From Flavicella sp042091695 (lineage in GTDB: Bacteria; Bacteroidota; Bacteroidia; Flavobacteriales; Flavobacteriaceae), in contig JBELHA010000043.1 in the NCBI GenBank assembly GCA_042091695.1, positions 1 to 21,968 on the forward strand: a DNA stretch of 21,968 nt, written 5' to 3'. The notes beneath the pieces are model-generated. The model saw only the letters and a list, made by a program, of their open reading frames with translations, ran no database searches and was not told the origin of the DNA. Shown one piece after another: positions 7,411 through 15,765 of this stretch. A program made the translations under genes and the position numbers. Position 1 is the stretch's first letter; every line of letters starts with the position of its first letter.

Positions 7411-8874
7411 TTATTTTACACTGACTTCGACACGATTGTTTTTCGCATTCATTTCTTTGTCTCCTTGGCTAAACTTTGGGAATTTACCTCCAAGCCCAAC
7501 AGCTTCTACCCTATCAGCTGCAACGTTACATTCTCGAGACAAATACAATACAATTGCGTTAGCTCTCAATCTAGAAAGTCCCAAATTGTATTTTAAATTA
7601 GGTTTGTTACTCGTGTGCACTTCGAATTTAACTGAAATAGATGGGTTTTCTGTCAATAATTGACCAATACGATCCAATACCAATTCATTCGTAGTCTGCA
7701 ATACATAACCTTCTGAGCGTCCAAAGTGAATCTCCGCTGCAATAGACTTCAATTCGTCTTCTACATTTTCAAGAGATTTTTTATTTGGACATCCTTCATT
7801 TTCTAAAGTACCTGCGACTGTAGGACACAAATCCTTACTGTCAAGTATTCCATCTTTGTCAATATCACCATCCAAAGGACATCCATTGTTGTTGACATTT
7901 CCAAACACTTTAGGACAGTTATCTTTACTGTCTATCAAACCGTCATTGTCTGTATCCACTCCTTGCTCTCTTACAAACGAATTATTTGATGCTAAAGTAG
8001 CCTTAGAAGCTGGTTTTGAACTTTGAGAGCTCACATATCTAGTGCCGCCAGAACTTCTAGCAGATTCGTTGTACCAATTGGCGTGTTTCTTTTTAGAACC
8101 TAGCTTGTATACCGCTCCAATACTAAAAGTAAAAAAACTCTCGTAGCCTTGCTTGATCATCACGGCAGCATCTAGGTTGTCTTCATTGTTAAGATTGATC
8201 AGCAACCTACTCTCAATATCAAAACGATCGTTGATTCTATATTTAGAAGACAAACCAGCTGTCAAATAGATAGACCCTGCGTTGTTTTTAAATTCGTCAT
8301 TGTCGTTTTTACTGTTATTGGTTTTTGCAATAACACCATCGTTAGAAACACCTTCCAATCCCAATGAGGGATCGTAATCTTTGATAATCAACTTAGTGCT
8401 GTAGTTGTGAAAACCAAATCCAACCAAGGATGAAAAACTCCATTTTTGACTATTTCTTCTCCATACATTATCAAGGTTTACAACCAAATTGGCATCAAAA
8501 CCAAAGGCCAAACCACTGGTCATTAAGGATTCGTTATTAAACCCATTGGCATTAAAAATTGTAGACATTATGTTTCCAGATGATGGTTTGGTAAGGGGCT
8601 CCCCTTCCAATTGTGAAAAATTCAATTTGAATTCTGTTCCTATGATAGGGTTGAACATTTTACCTACTGAGAGATATCCTCCTAAATTTGGGTAAATAGT
8701 ACCAGACATATTCCCAAAGGAAACAAAATCAGCATGTAAAATAGTACTACTAAAACCAGCACCTATAGACCAAGTGTTAAAATCTAAATCTTTTTTTTGT
8801 TTGCTCTGACCGAAAAGAGATAAAGAGAAACATATAAAAACGAGCGGGGTAATTCGTTTGAAGTTATAAAACAT
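7411..8874 (-). CDS. OmpA-family outer-membrane protein with thrombospondin type 3 repeats
   Basis: The 487 residues form an outer-membrane protein. A signal peptide (about 1-22, ending LFGQ) precedes a long alternating-strand region (25-260) that is probably a beta-barrel. Residues 307-363 hold calcium-binding thrombospondin type 3 repeats (DTDNDGLIDSKDNCP and DIDKDGILDSKDLCP, each with a paired Cys near NGC or EGC). Residues 380-487 form an OmpA-like peptidoglycan-binding domain. In that domain the Arg that contacts diaminopimelate is kept (Arg437, LSRLRAN), but the partner Asp (Asp271 in E. coli OmpA) is Ser422 in VHTSNKP. The codon is AGT, clear in the sequence. It may therefore bind peptidoglycan weakly or differently. 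It is a single gene with its own promoter and terminator. Confidence 0.88.
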   Translation of the reverse strand: MFYNFKRITPLVFICFSLSLFGQSKQKKDLDFNTWSIGAGFSSTILHADFVSFGNMSGTIYPNLGGYLSVGKMFNPIIGTEFKLNFSQLEGEPLTKPSSGNIMSTIFNANGFNNESLMTSGLAFGFDANLVVNLDNVWRRNSQKWSFSSLVGFGFHNYSTKLIIKDYDPSLGLEGVSNDGVIAKTNNSKNDNDEFKNNAGSIYLTAGLSSKYRINDRFDIESRLLINLNNEDNLDAAVMIKQGYESFFTFSIGAVYKLGSKKKHANWYNESARSSGGTRYVSSQSSKPASKATLASNNSFVREQGVDTDNDGLIDSKDNCPKVFGNVNNNGCPLDGDIDKDGILDSKDLCPTVAGTLENEGCPNKKSLENVEDELKSIAAEIHFGRSEGYVLQTTNELVLDRIGQLLTENPSISVKFEVHTSNKPNLKYNLGLSRLRANAIVLYLSRECNVAADRVEAVGLGGKFPKFSQGDKEMNAKNNRVEVSVK

Positions 8875-8915
8875 TATTTGAGGGTATTTGATATGTTTTT
8901 ATGAGTGATGATTAA

Positions 8916-8945
8916 CAAAAATAAAATTATTATTGTCATTTTCAA
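8916..8945 (-). promoter_or_regulatory. Promoter of the ompA-like gene
   Basis: On the minus strand TTG (8943-8945), 19 bases and TATTTTTG (8916-8923) fit the Bacteroidota consensus. The expected start is near 8910, giving a leader of about 35 bases. Confidence 0.7.
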
Positions 8946-9143
8946 CAAAAACAACAATTATTTATTTCTAACTAAACCTATATAGCTTGCTCCTTGAAAG
9001 ATAGCATCTATTTCTCAAAAAAACTAAATTCTTACCAAAAAAAAGATTACATAAAAATTAGATGGTGAAATGTAAATATTTTGTTATCAAATTGATATTT
9101 TTACAACATTAAAACAAACGAAACCCTCCCTAAATACGACTAG

Positions 9144-10499
9144 ATGAACAAACTAAAATTATCCCTTCTATTATTTTTAACCATTTTTAAACATTCTTAT
9201 ATATCAGCTCAAACCATACAGACATCTCTTGATGAATTAAAGGTAATCACATGGAATGTGTGGTACGGTTTTTCCAGACTCGATGCTGGTAAAGGAATCA
9301 TTCCAAGTGACCATCCCTACAGTGCCAACCAAGCTACTGTTCAACAAAAAGCGACAGATTTTTTAACCTTTGAAGCAGCGGATGTTATTGCTTTTCAAGA
9401 ACTAGATAAATTTGACCAAGGTAAACTCAGTAGTTTTGCAGCTAGCTATGGTCATGATTACGCCCTTATATTTGACAGAGACACCCAACAACCTACTGGA
9501 ATCACGTCAAAATATCCATTGACATTTCTAGAAGGAAAACACGATAGCTATAATGGTACAAATCTAGAAGGGACTTTTGCCGCAAAATTGACAAATGAAC
9601 CTATTGTGTTTATTGTAGTTCATTTAAAATCTTCCAACAGAAATCACAGAATCAAAGAGAGCAGATACGTTTTAGAATTATTTCAAAAATACAAAGATGC
9701 TGGAAATAATGTGCTTATACTTGGTGATTTTAACGCCATGACTATTAAGGATAGGGACTATCTCGAAAACAACATTGACAATCGTTTGCAATACCGTATA
9801 TTCAAAAATAAGTGCAATGGAGAATTAAATAAGGTAAATCAACCTGAACAAGGAGTTGCCGCATGTACAACATGGGATTATAGTGTGATGGATGGATTTT
9901 GGGAGTATAGCAATTCTAAAATTATAGACACAACTTATGAATATGCCAAAAGATCTGAATACGAATCTACTCAGTTTTGGGGAACTTTCCCTTCAACTTC
10001 CGTAGGGTTTTTTCACGATTCTGACAATCTTGATGGAGAGGGAAATGCTACCACAACACATACACAAGCAGAGCATTTGTCTAGGATAGATTATATTTTG
10101 GCTGACAAAGATTTGGCAGATACAACCACTGATACAAAAATAATCCATAGCTACACCAAAGAGGAAAAAACAGTATTGATAGATGAGATGACAGATCACT
10201 ATCCCGTAAGTACCACATTTAACTTTACAGACAACCTTGGAATTAGCACTATCAATTCACAAACTATTTCTATTTATCCAAATCCAAGTCGCAATGGGAA
10301 TTTCACTGTAACCCTAAAAGCCCCAACAAAAGACGGTAAAATAGAACTGTATGACAGTAAAAACAGTCTTGTAAAAGTCATTCACTTAGAAAACCTAACG
10401 GAACAAAAAATCCATAATAATAACTTAATATCCGGCGTTTATTTTTTGCGGATTGTACAATCAGGAAACACCTTTTTACACAAACTAGTTGTTTTATGA
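9144..10499 (+). CDS. Secreted endonuclease/exonuclease/phosphatase-fold enzyme with T9SS sorting domain
   Basis: The 451 residues comprise a signal peptide (1-22, ending YISA), a DNase I-like (EEP) domain (about 33-362) and a type A T9SS sorting domain (about 372-451). Catalytic motifs of the fold are present: Asn38 (TWNVWYG), Glu86 (FQELD), His160 (VVHLKS), Asp195/Asn197 (GDFNA), Asp315 (RIDYI) and Asp351-His352 (TDHYPV). The sorting domain has the usual IYPNPS start, a YDSKN-like middle, SGVYFLRI and a final HKLVVL. The protein should cross the outer membrane through type IX secretion and be released or fixed to the surface. EEP enzymes cut nucleic acids, phospholipids or other phosphodiesters, and I cannot tell which here. 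Nutrient scavenging of extracellular DNA or phosphate is plausible. It appears to be a single gene with a clear terminator. Confidence 0.87.
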   Translation: MNKLKLSLLLFLTIFKHSYISAQTIQTSLDELKVITWNVWYGFSRLDAGKGIIPSDHPYSANQATVQQKATDFLTFEAADVIAFQELDKFDQGKLSSFAASYGHDYALIFDRDTQQPTGITSKYPLTFLEGKHDSYNGTNLEGTFAAKLTNEPIVFIVVHLKSSNRNHRIKESRYVLELFQKYKDAGNNVLILGDFNAMTIKDRDYLENNIDNRLQYRIFKNKCNGELNKVNQPEQGVAACTTWDYSVMDGFWEYSNSKIIDTTYEYAKRSEYESTQFWGTFPSTSVGFFHDSDNLDGEGNATTTHTQAEHLSRIDYILADKDLADTTTDTKIIHSYTKEEKTVLIDEMTDHYPVSTTFNFTDNLGISTINSQTISIYPNPSRNGNFTVTLKAPTKDGKIELYDSKNSLVKVIHLENLTEQKIHNNNLISGVYFLRIVQSGNTFLHKLVVL

Positions 10500-10505
10500 T
10501 TTCAC

Positions 10506-10538
10506 AAAAAAAGAGCATTTTTAAAATGCTCTTTTTTT
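10506..10538. terminator. Bidirectional intrinsic terminator
   Basis: AAAAAAAGAGCATTTT and AAAATGCTCTTTTTTT are complementary with one to three bases between. A- and T-runs on both sides let it stop the secreted enzyme gene on the plus strand and the lipoprotein operon on the minus strand. Confidence 0.88.
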
Positions 10539-10571
10539 ATATCATGTTATTTTGGCCAGTAAGGATTAAGA

Positions 10572-11924
10572 TCAGTGGAGCAATGGAACTATGGCTTTGA
10601 ATTCTTTACGCTTGAATGAGTTTACAAGCTGTTTAGTTACAGCTAACTTTGTGTTGTAAACCATTGCATCTATTTTTATGGTTCTCGCTATATTGTAGAG
10701 TATTTCGCCTTTAGGATTCGTGAGCTTTGTTTTGAAATTATAAGTGTTTTTAGAAACAGTAGCGGCACTTACTTCTAAAAAATAAGCTTCTTTATTTTGA
10801 GTACCTTGAATCTGTATGTTTTCTTTTTTGAACATAAACTGAGTCTCTTGACGGAAATTTTCTTCAGTAAATTGCGAATCCTTAATTTCGACTTGAAACT
10901 TAAGCTTCGGAAACTCAATATATATTGGGAATTTTTCTGATATATTCAAAGTCACATACGAATTTAAAAGAGATCTTAACTCCAAGTCAGAAGTCAAACT
11001 TTTGAATAAAAGTTCGGAAGAAAAATCAAGCTGAAGGTACTGCTTACTATTTTTTCCTTGTACTTTGAAAGGATAGACCTTTAAGAATCCATTCGCTTCA
11101 GACTGTATGGTTTTAGATACTCCATAATACATCGAAGTTGTTATGACAAATGGGATCTCCTGTAACGGTTTAATAGTTGGGTGTTGAAGGCTACCTAATT
11201 GTATTGATTTGTCCAAAACCTGGTTTTTACGCACAAGTAACTCTTGCTCCTCTCTAGCAAATGTCAAATCATCAAATACATACTTAATAGCATTGATATT
11301 TGCTTGTAACAGATTTATTTCAAGTCCTGTTTCATTTTTAAATATTGGGCTATCTTTCCAATAGGGTTTTAAAATCTCTAAGGAACTCACTAATTTTTTG
11401 ATGGCCTTCAAAGCATCAGTTCCACGTTCAATGTACAGGGATCCTTCTTGGAATTCCCTATATGCATTCGTTAAGGTGCGTTGTTTTCGTTTCGCATTTA
11501 TCGTTTTAAATTGCGCCTTAGATATTTCGACTAAATTCCAATAAAAATCCTTGTCTTCATAGTGTTGGCTGATCTTATACCCCTCAAAAAACACATCACT
11601 TTTTGTCTTTACAGTATTCATGTAGAAATCACTAGTTTGATTTTCAACATCAAATTGGTAACGCAAAGATGAAGAAGACACTGATGTTGAGATTTGTTCT
11701 GCCATATCAGACAGTGCTTGTCTCTCCGCTTCCTTGATATATTGATCTGGAAAACCATTTTTACGAGCTTTTCCCAAACCATAATAACTGTGATTGCTCA
11801 TGGGCTTTTGTTTTACCCACACAGGTAATGCATCAAATTGTTGGGTCGCTTTACGCGAAGTTCCACAACTCAAAAGTAGGAGTACACATAAAAGACATAG
11901 ACTATTATTTAATCTCATATGCAA
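10572..11924 (-). CDS. LPP20-domain lipoprotein, third gene of a lipoprotein operon
   Basis: This is a 450-residue predicted lipoprotein with signal peptide and lipobox LLSC (Cys20). The mature N-terminus has the LPP20 pattern: PVWVKQKP (34-41), YYGLGKA, then EAERQALSDMAEQISTSVSSS, a helix rich in small residues followed by strands (to about 140). A helical middle (160-230) and a beta-rich C-terminal part (250-440) match nothing I recognise. LPP20 modules occur in Helicobacter Lpp20 and in Vibrio FlgP-like outer-membrane lipoproteins. Residues after Cys are GTSRK, without the acidic stretch that sends Bacteroidota lipoproteins to the surface, so a periplasmic-facing position is likely. The start overlaps the preceding gene by 20 bases (14 if Met3 is used), showing tight coupling. 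Confidence 0.72.
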   Translation of the reverse strand: MHMRLNNSLCLLCVLLLLSCGTSRKATQQFDALPVWVKQKPMSNHSYYGLGKARKNGFPDQYIKEAERQALSDMAEQISTSVSSSSLRYQFDVENQTSDFYMNTVKTKSDVFFEGYKISQHYEDKDFYWNLVEISKAQFKTINAKRKQRTLTNAYREFQEGSLYIERGTDALKAIKKLVSSLEILKPYWKDSPIFKNETGLEINLLQANINAIKYVFDDLTFAREEQELLVRKNQVLDKSIQLGSLQHPTIKPLQEIPFVITTSMYYGVSKTIQSEANGFLKVYPFKVQGKNSKQYLQLDFSSELLFKSLTSDLELRSLLNSYVTLNISEKFPIYIEFPKLKFQVEIKDSQFTEENFRQETQFMFKKENIQIQGTQNKEAYFLEVSAATVSKNTYNFKTKLTNPKGEILYNIARTIKIDAMVYNTKLAVTKQLVNSFKRKEFKAIVPLLH

Positions 11925-13248
11925 GAATTTTATTGTTGATACTACTTCCTGAAATGTCTAATGTTTGAAAAAATAAATCAGAGGTGTTTTTTAATAATTT
12001 TCGACTGCTAAAAAGGTTTTTTAGGTTACTTTTTGCACTGTATGAAGAAGCGTTTACCTTGTCAGAAGAATCTTTTTTGTATTGGTATTTCCAATAGCCC
12101 GGAATCAATACTTTACTATTCCCGTTATATATGCCGTATTTAATTGCATCATTAGCTGCTTCTGTTGCATTGTATTGAACCATGACAGCTCCAGATAGTG
12201 TAGAATACATTTTAAAAGAAACATGAGAACTCGTATTTCTTGACTGCTCGTAGATTTTATATTTTTCCTTTACATAGACCTTTTTTTCTTTCGTATTACC
12301 TTCATCATCCTTGTATTTTTGCTTGACTGATTTATAGGCAGTTCCATTCTTGATTTTCATACGTCCCGTATATTGTGACATATGGTCTATGTCCAACATC
12401 ACCAATGCTTTTGCTCCATGAGATTTGGCATCAGCTAACTGAGATTGTAAGGGAGTATTGATTCTAGGATTAAATTCAATATAACTGTAAAAAGGAGAGG
12501 AAATATCTTGCAATTTACCTAACAAATAATTGCGGTATTTTGGATTGTACTGTATTTGGAAACGTTTTGAAGGCAAGATTCCAACAGCGATTTTAATCAT
12601 TGCTTTGTCGAGAGCTTCCTGTTTCAATTCTAGCACATCCTTATAGGTTGCTATTCGTAGTACATCTGTAAATTTATAATAAGCTTTCTTGTTAGCATTT
12701 TGCTCAAGCATCTTAATTCCTTCTAAATATAGAGGTTCACATTCTGCAATCGTAAGTTGATTTTTCGCGTCTTTGAATTGCCCATCAAGAGCGACAATTT
12801 CTTTGAAAACAACTTTTGCATTTGCATAATTATGCACTTGTATTTCTTGAACACCTTTGGCATACAATTGTTCTAAATACAAAACTTTTGATTCATTAAA
12901 GTAAACTGCTGCGTTTTGAGGTTCATGCAATGTGATATTAAAAGAACTGGCTTGTTTTATTTTTTTTTGAGCTGTTGTGTACAAATAAACCGTTGCTTTA
13001 TAATCTTTATTTTTAAAACTATTTTCAAACTTAGAAAACAACTGATCTAAGACTATCTGGCTATTTTTTTTATAACCTATAATAGAAGTTACGTTATCTG
13101 GTTTTTTTAGTAAAGACTTGTAGTAGTAATTAGCTGCTTGTTCAAAAGCCCCATTTTTCTCGAACTCTCCTGCAATCTTTCTATATTTAGAGGATTTACA
13201 TGCTATCAAAAAAACTGAAGCCACAAAAATTAATAGTGCTCTTTTCAT
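11905..13248 (-). CDS. TPR-like lipoprotein, second gene of the operon
   Basis: The 447 residues start with a lipoprotein signal peptide (lipobox LIAC, Cys17). The mature N-terminal half (20-215) is helical with tetratricopeptide-like pairs, for example FEKNGAFEQAANYYYKSLLKKPDN and GVQEIQVHNYANAKVVFKEI. A second domain (about 220-447) contains strands around AKALVMLDIDHMS and a Lys-rich stretch (KQKYKDDEGNTKEKKVYVKEKYK, about 320-345). The phrase GAKALVMLDI resembles the central strand of CsgG/LpoB-type lipoproteins, which often travel with LPP20 genes, but this is only a pattern impression. It lies between two LPP20-like lipoproteins, overlapping the next gene and 72 bases after the previous one. 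It may act as a scaffold for the other two. Confidence 0.65.
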   Translation of the reverse strand: MKRALLIFVASVFLIACKSSKYRKIAGEFEKNGAFEQAANYYYKSLLKKPDNVTSIIGYKKNSQIVLDQLFSKFENSFKNKDYKATVYLYTTAQKKIKQASSFNITLHEPQNAAVYFNESKVLYLEQLYAKGVQEIQVHNYANAKVVFKEIVALDGQFKDAKNQLTIAECEPLYLEGIKMLEQNANKKAYYKFTDVLRIATYKDVLELKQEALDKAMIKIAVGILPSKRFQIQYNPKYRNYLLGKLQDISSPFYSYIEFNPRINTPLQSQLADAKSHGAKALVMLDIDHMSQYTGRMKIKNGTAYKSVKQKYKDDEGNTKEKKVYVKEKYKIYEQSRNTSSHVSFKMYSTLSGAVMVQYNATEAANDAIKYGIYNGNSKVLIPGYWKYQYKKDSSDKVNASSYSAKSNLKNLFSSRKLLKNTSDLFFQTLDISGSSINNKILAYEIK

Positions 13249-13320
13249 GTTAAAGGGTACAAAAAAGTCAAAATCACACCTAACTATTAAGTGTAATTTT
13301 GACTGTAAATTACAAAAATA

Positions 13321-13884
13321 TTACTTGTTTTTATTCAATGCTTCTTCAAAGTTCTTTTTGAACTTCTCGTAGTTATAATCAATTCTCAAAACTTCATCCT
13401 GAGAAATTTTATCGCTCAATGGGTTTAATAAATCATCAACACCAATTTCATAAGATAAGTAAGATCTGTAGGTTCCTTTTTTAGTACGGGTTAATTTTTC
13501 ACAAGCAGTACTATAGTTACTCAATTTTTGGTCAATCACTTCTCTAGTCAATTCTTCAAAACGTTTTGAGATATTTTCTCCATTTTGAGTTTCGGTTGAG
13601 TTTTGATAGTTGTCTACAACTGATTGAACAGTAGTTTGAATTTTACTTGCTAATTCTTGTAGTGCATTGTTTTTAGCCTTCTTTTTTGCCAAAGTCATAT
13701 CTTGACTTTCACCCATTGAATTGGCTCTTATAAATTTTGAATCCGAACGGTACTTATCTCCCGAACAAGGAATAATGATTTCAACTTCTTCCGCTGATTG
13801 ACTCACTACTTTTTTTGAAGATTTACAAGATTGTAGCGTAAAGACAAATACCAACGCAACTAAAGGGTACATAATTTTTTTCAT
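13321..13884 (-). CDS. Small LPP20-like lipoprotein, first gene of the operon
   Basis: This 187-residue predicted lipoprotein has lipobox LQSC (Cys20) followed by a basic stretch (KSSKK). The mature part has an early IPCSGDKYRSDSKFIRANSMGES segment, then MTLAKKKAKNNALQELASKIQTTVQSVVDNY, the LPP20-type helix that is also found in the 450-residue protein of the same operon. A second helix and strand region (YRSYLSYEIGVDDLL) and a charged C-terminal helix follow. Two further Cys residues (about 40 and 128) could form a disulfide. Being first in the operon and a shorter relative of the third product, it may have arisen by duplication. No function can be assigned. Confidence 0.68.
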   Translation of the reverse strand: MKKIMYPLVALVFVFTLQSCKSSKKVVSQSAEEVEIIIPCSGDKYRSDSKFIRANSMGESQDMTLAKKKAKNNALQELASKIQTTVQSVVDNYQNSTETQNGENISKRFEELTREVIDQKLSNYSTACEKLTRTKKGTYRSYLSYEIGVDDLLNPLSDKISQDEVLRIDYNYEKFKKNFEEALNKNK

Positions 13885-13982
13885 ACTATTTACATTTATA
13901 AATTTAATAATTGGCTATTTTCAATAATGATGCCAAACAAGTATAAATGTAATAAAAATATGTTTTTATTATAAAAATTATA

Positions 13983-14014
13983 TAAAAAAAAAAGCAGCCT
14001 CTCGACTGCCTTTT
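13983..14014 (-). terminator. Intrinsic terminator with GAGA tetraloop
   Basis: On the minus strand AAAAGGCAGTC and GGCTGCTTTT pair (one bulged G, one G-U pair) around a GAGA tetraloop, and a run of T follows. It lies about 180 bases after the stop of the membrane LuxR-type gene and so closes that transcript or a small RNA within its tail. Confidence 0.8.
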
Positions 14015-14090
14015 CATATAACTTTATAAGTTGATAATTCGGGGTAGGAATTATTATAGTATAAACTTACAAAAAAAGACGTGTGAACGC

Positions 14091-14107
14091 CTACCCTAGT
14101 AGGGTAG
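14091..14107. repeat. Inverted repeat CTACCCT-agt-AGGGTAG
   Basis: This is a perfect seven-base dyad with a three-base spacer, GC-richer than its surroundings, in the gap between the membrane LuxR-type gene and its terminator. A related GGGGTAGG lies at 14041-14048. It has no T-run on either side, so it is not a terminator. It could be a protein-binding site or an RNA hairpin. Confidence 0.5.
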
Positions 14108-14190
14108 TATTGTGTTTTGGTTCATAAATGATATATATATACCCTTTTGTGAATTATTTAACCTTATTGATTTTTTATGAATAAGAATTT

Positions 14191-15675
14191 TTATTCTTGT
14201 AAAAGTTTTAAAATATCTTCTCTTTTATTGATGTTTAACTTCTGATAAATATTTCTTGTGTGGAATTTTACTGTATTTACCGTAATGAATAAAACTTCAC
14301 TAATTTGTTTATAGGAATCACCATTTACAACATGACTAAGCACTTCGATTTCACGATTCGTCAACTCATATCTGTTTGCTAAATTGTTAATTTCCCCTTC
14401 AATAGCTTCGCCAATAATCAAACCATTACTTGAGTTGGAAGAATTTTTAAATGAAGTACGCAAAGTGAATAATTCTTCTACGTATTTTTTGATGGAAGTT
14501 TCATAATCTATATTTTCTAATTTCATCTGCTTTACTCTAAAAGAAATAGCATAAGTTAATATTAAATTTTCAACTAAAGAACCTGCTTTCATAAAATTAA
14601 TTGAAACATCAAATAAATGAATACCAAAATCTAAAGGGAGCATAAATAAAATCCCTGAAATGAAAAGAAGTAAATACCCGAAAAGAAATAACTTTGCATA
14701 AGTTGAATCATAAAAAAACCGAATAGGATAAGAAAAATAATAACCTACAAATAAAAAGGTCAAAACATCGCCAATTTTAAAAAACATAAAATTATCAGAT
14801 ACTACAAAAGCAAGAAAAAATAAAAATTCAATCAGGGATAAAAAGAAAAGTATTTTAAGCCTTTTAGTAGTAATAACATTCAAAAACTTTAATGCCATCA
14901 AACCGCTAAATGGAACAATCAGTATATGTGCGAATACCTCTCCATAGTAATGAAACCATTTAGGAAAAAAATAATAAGCATAACCATCATAATATGATAT
15001 GACAATATTAGCCGTTATAGCCAATAAACAATAAATTAAATACGTAATATCATACGTTGAGAAATAAAAAAACGTGTTAAGAATCAATACCATTAGCAAA
15101 AAACCATAATACCAACTTCCTTCAAGATATTCTATTTGTTGTTCTATGTGAAATTTTTCGATCCTTTGAATTCTAAATGGAAAGTTCACTTGCTTGGGGA
15201 AATTTACCTTGATATAAAAAGTATTGATTTTTTTTATTTTAACCGGAACAGCAATTGATGAAAGACCCACGGAATTTTCTTTACCTCCTAAAAGACAACC
15301 ATCACCATATATCTTAAATTCTGAAATAGAATTTTCCATTACATTAAAAATTAACCTTTGAGGGTGGCGCATTTTTTTCAAGCGTACGCGAAACCAGAAT
15401 TCACCATTGGCTTCAGGGAATTTGTTATTGCTAAGCGGTTGCATATTCAAACCATCTAAGGTTTCAACAGCATAAGAATTGTCTCGAATATAATGAACTT
15501 CTTGAACTAATGAGTCACTATGTCCAATGTTGGAGCTACTACTTAAGTAATTATATATTGAAGAATCATCCGATTTATTAGCGCAACTATTGCATAAAAA
15601 AAAGATAAAAAACAAAAAAGAAAAACGAACCACAATTAAAAAGTTTAGAAACATTAAAGTCTTAAAAAGGGGCAT
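14191..15675 (-). CDS. Membrane-embedded 7TM-DISM-like regulator with LuxR-type helix-turn-helix
   Basis: The 494 residues appear to join a sensor and a transcription factor. A hydrophobic N-terminus (1-30) ends in LCNSC, a possible but imperfect lipobox. Residues 40-180 form an extracytoplasmic beta-rich domain (GEFWFRVRLKKM, NSISEFKIYGDG) like 7TMR-DISM extracellular modules. About seven membrane helices run from 187 to 382. A short coiled linker (383-430) leads to a cytoplasmic LuxR/GerE domain (434-494: LTNREIEVLSHVVNGDSYKQIS, then VNTVKFHTRNIYQKL). No kinase or receiver domain is present, so signal and DNA binding sit in one membrane protein. It is divergent from the carboxypeptidase-regulatory-like gene 90 bases away, a possible target. 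The ligand is unknown. Confidence 0.82.
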   Translation of the reverse strand: MPLFKTLMFLNFLIVVRFSFLFFIFFLCNSCANKSDDSSIYNYLSSSSNIGHSDSLVQEVHYIRDNSYAVETLDGLNMQPLSNNKFPEANGEFWFRVRLKKMRHPQRLIFNVMENSISEFKIYGDGCLLGGKENSVGLSSIAVPVKIKKINTFYIKVNFPKQVNFPFRIQRIEKFHIEQQIEYLEGSWYYGFLLMVLILNTFFYFSTYDITYLIYCLLAITANIVISYYDGYAYYFFPKWFHYYGEVFAHILIVPFSGLMALKFLNVITTKRLKILFFLSLIEFLFFLAFVVSDNFMFFKIGDVLTFLFVGYYFSYPIRFFYDSTYAKLFLFGYLLLFISGILFMLPLDFGIHLFDVSINFMKAGSLVENLILTYAISFRVKQMKLENIDYETSIKKYVEELFTLRTSFKNSSNSSNGLIIGEAIEGEINNLANRYELTNREIEVLSHVVNGDSYKQISEVLFITVNTVKFHTRNIYQKLNINKREDILKLLQE

Positions 15676-15765
15676 AACTAAAGTACAAAAAAATAATATA
15701 CATTTGTAAAAAAATTAATTAGTTAAAAAAAATACTATTTATAATATAATTAGTAATCTTGCATT

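Noticed and set aside
7375..7663. Overlapping plus-strand frames at the end of the ompA-like gene
   Set aside because: They are antisense to the conserved OmpA domain, and one begins inside the terminator hairpin.
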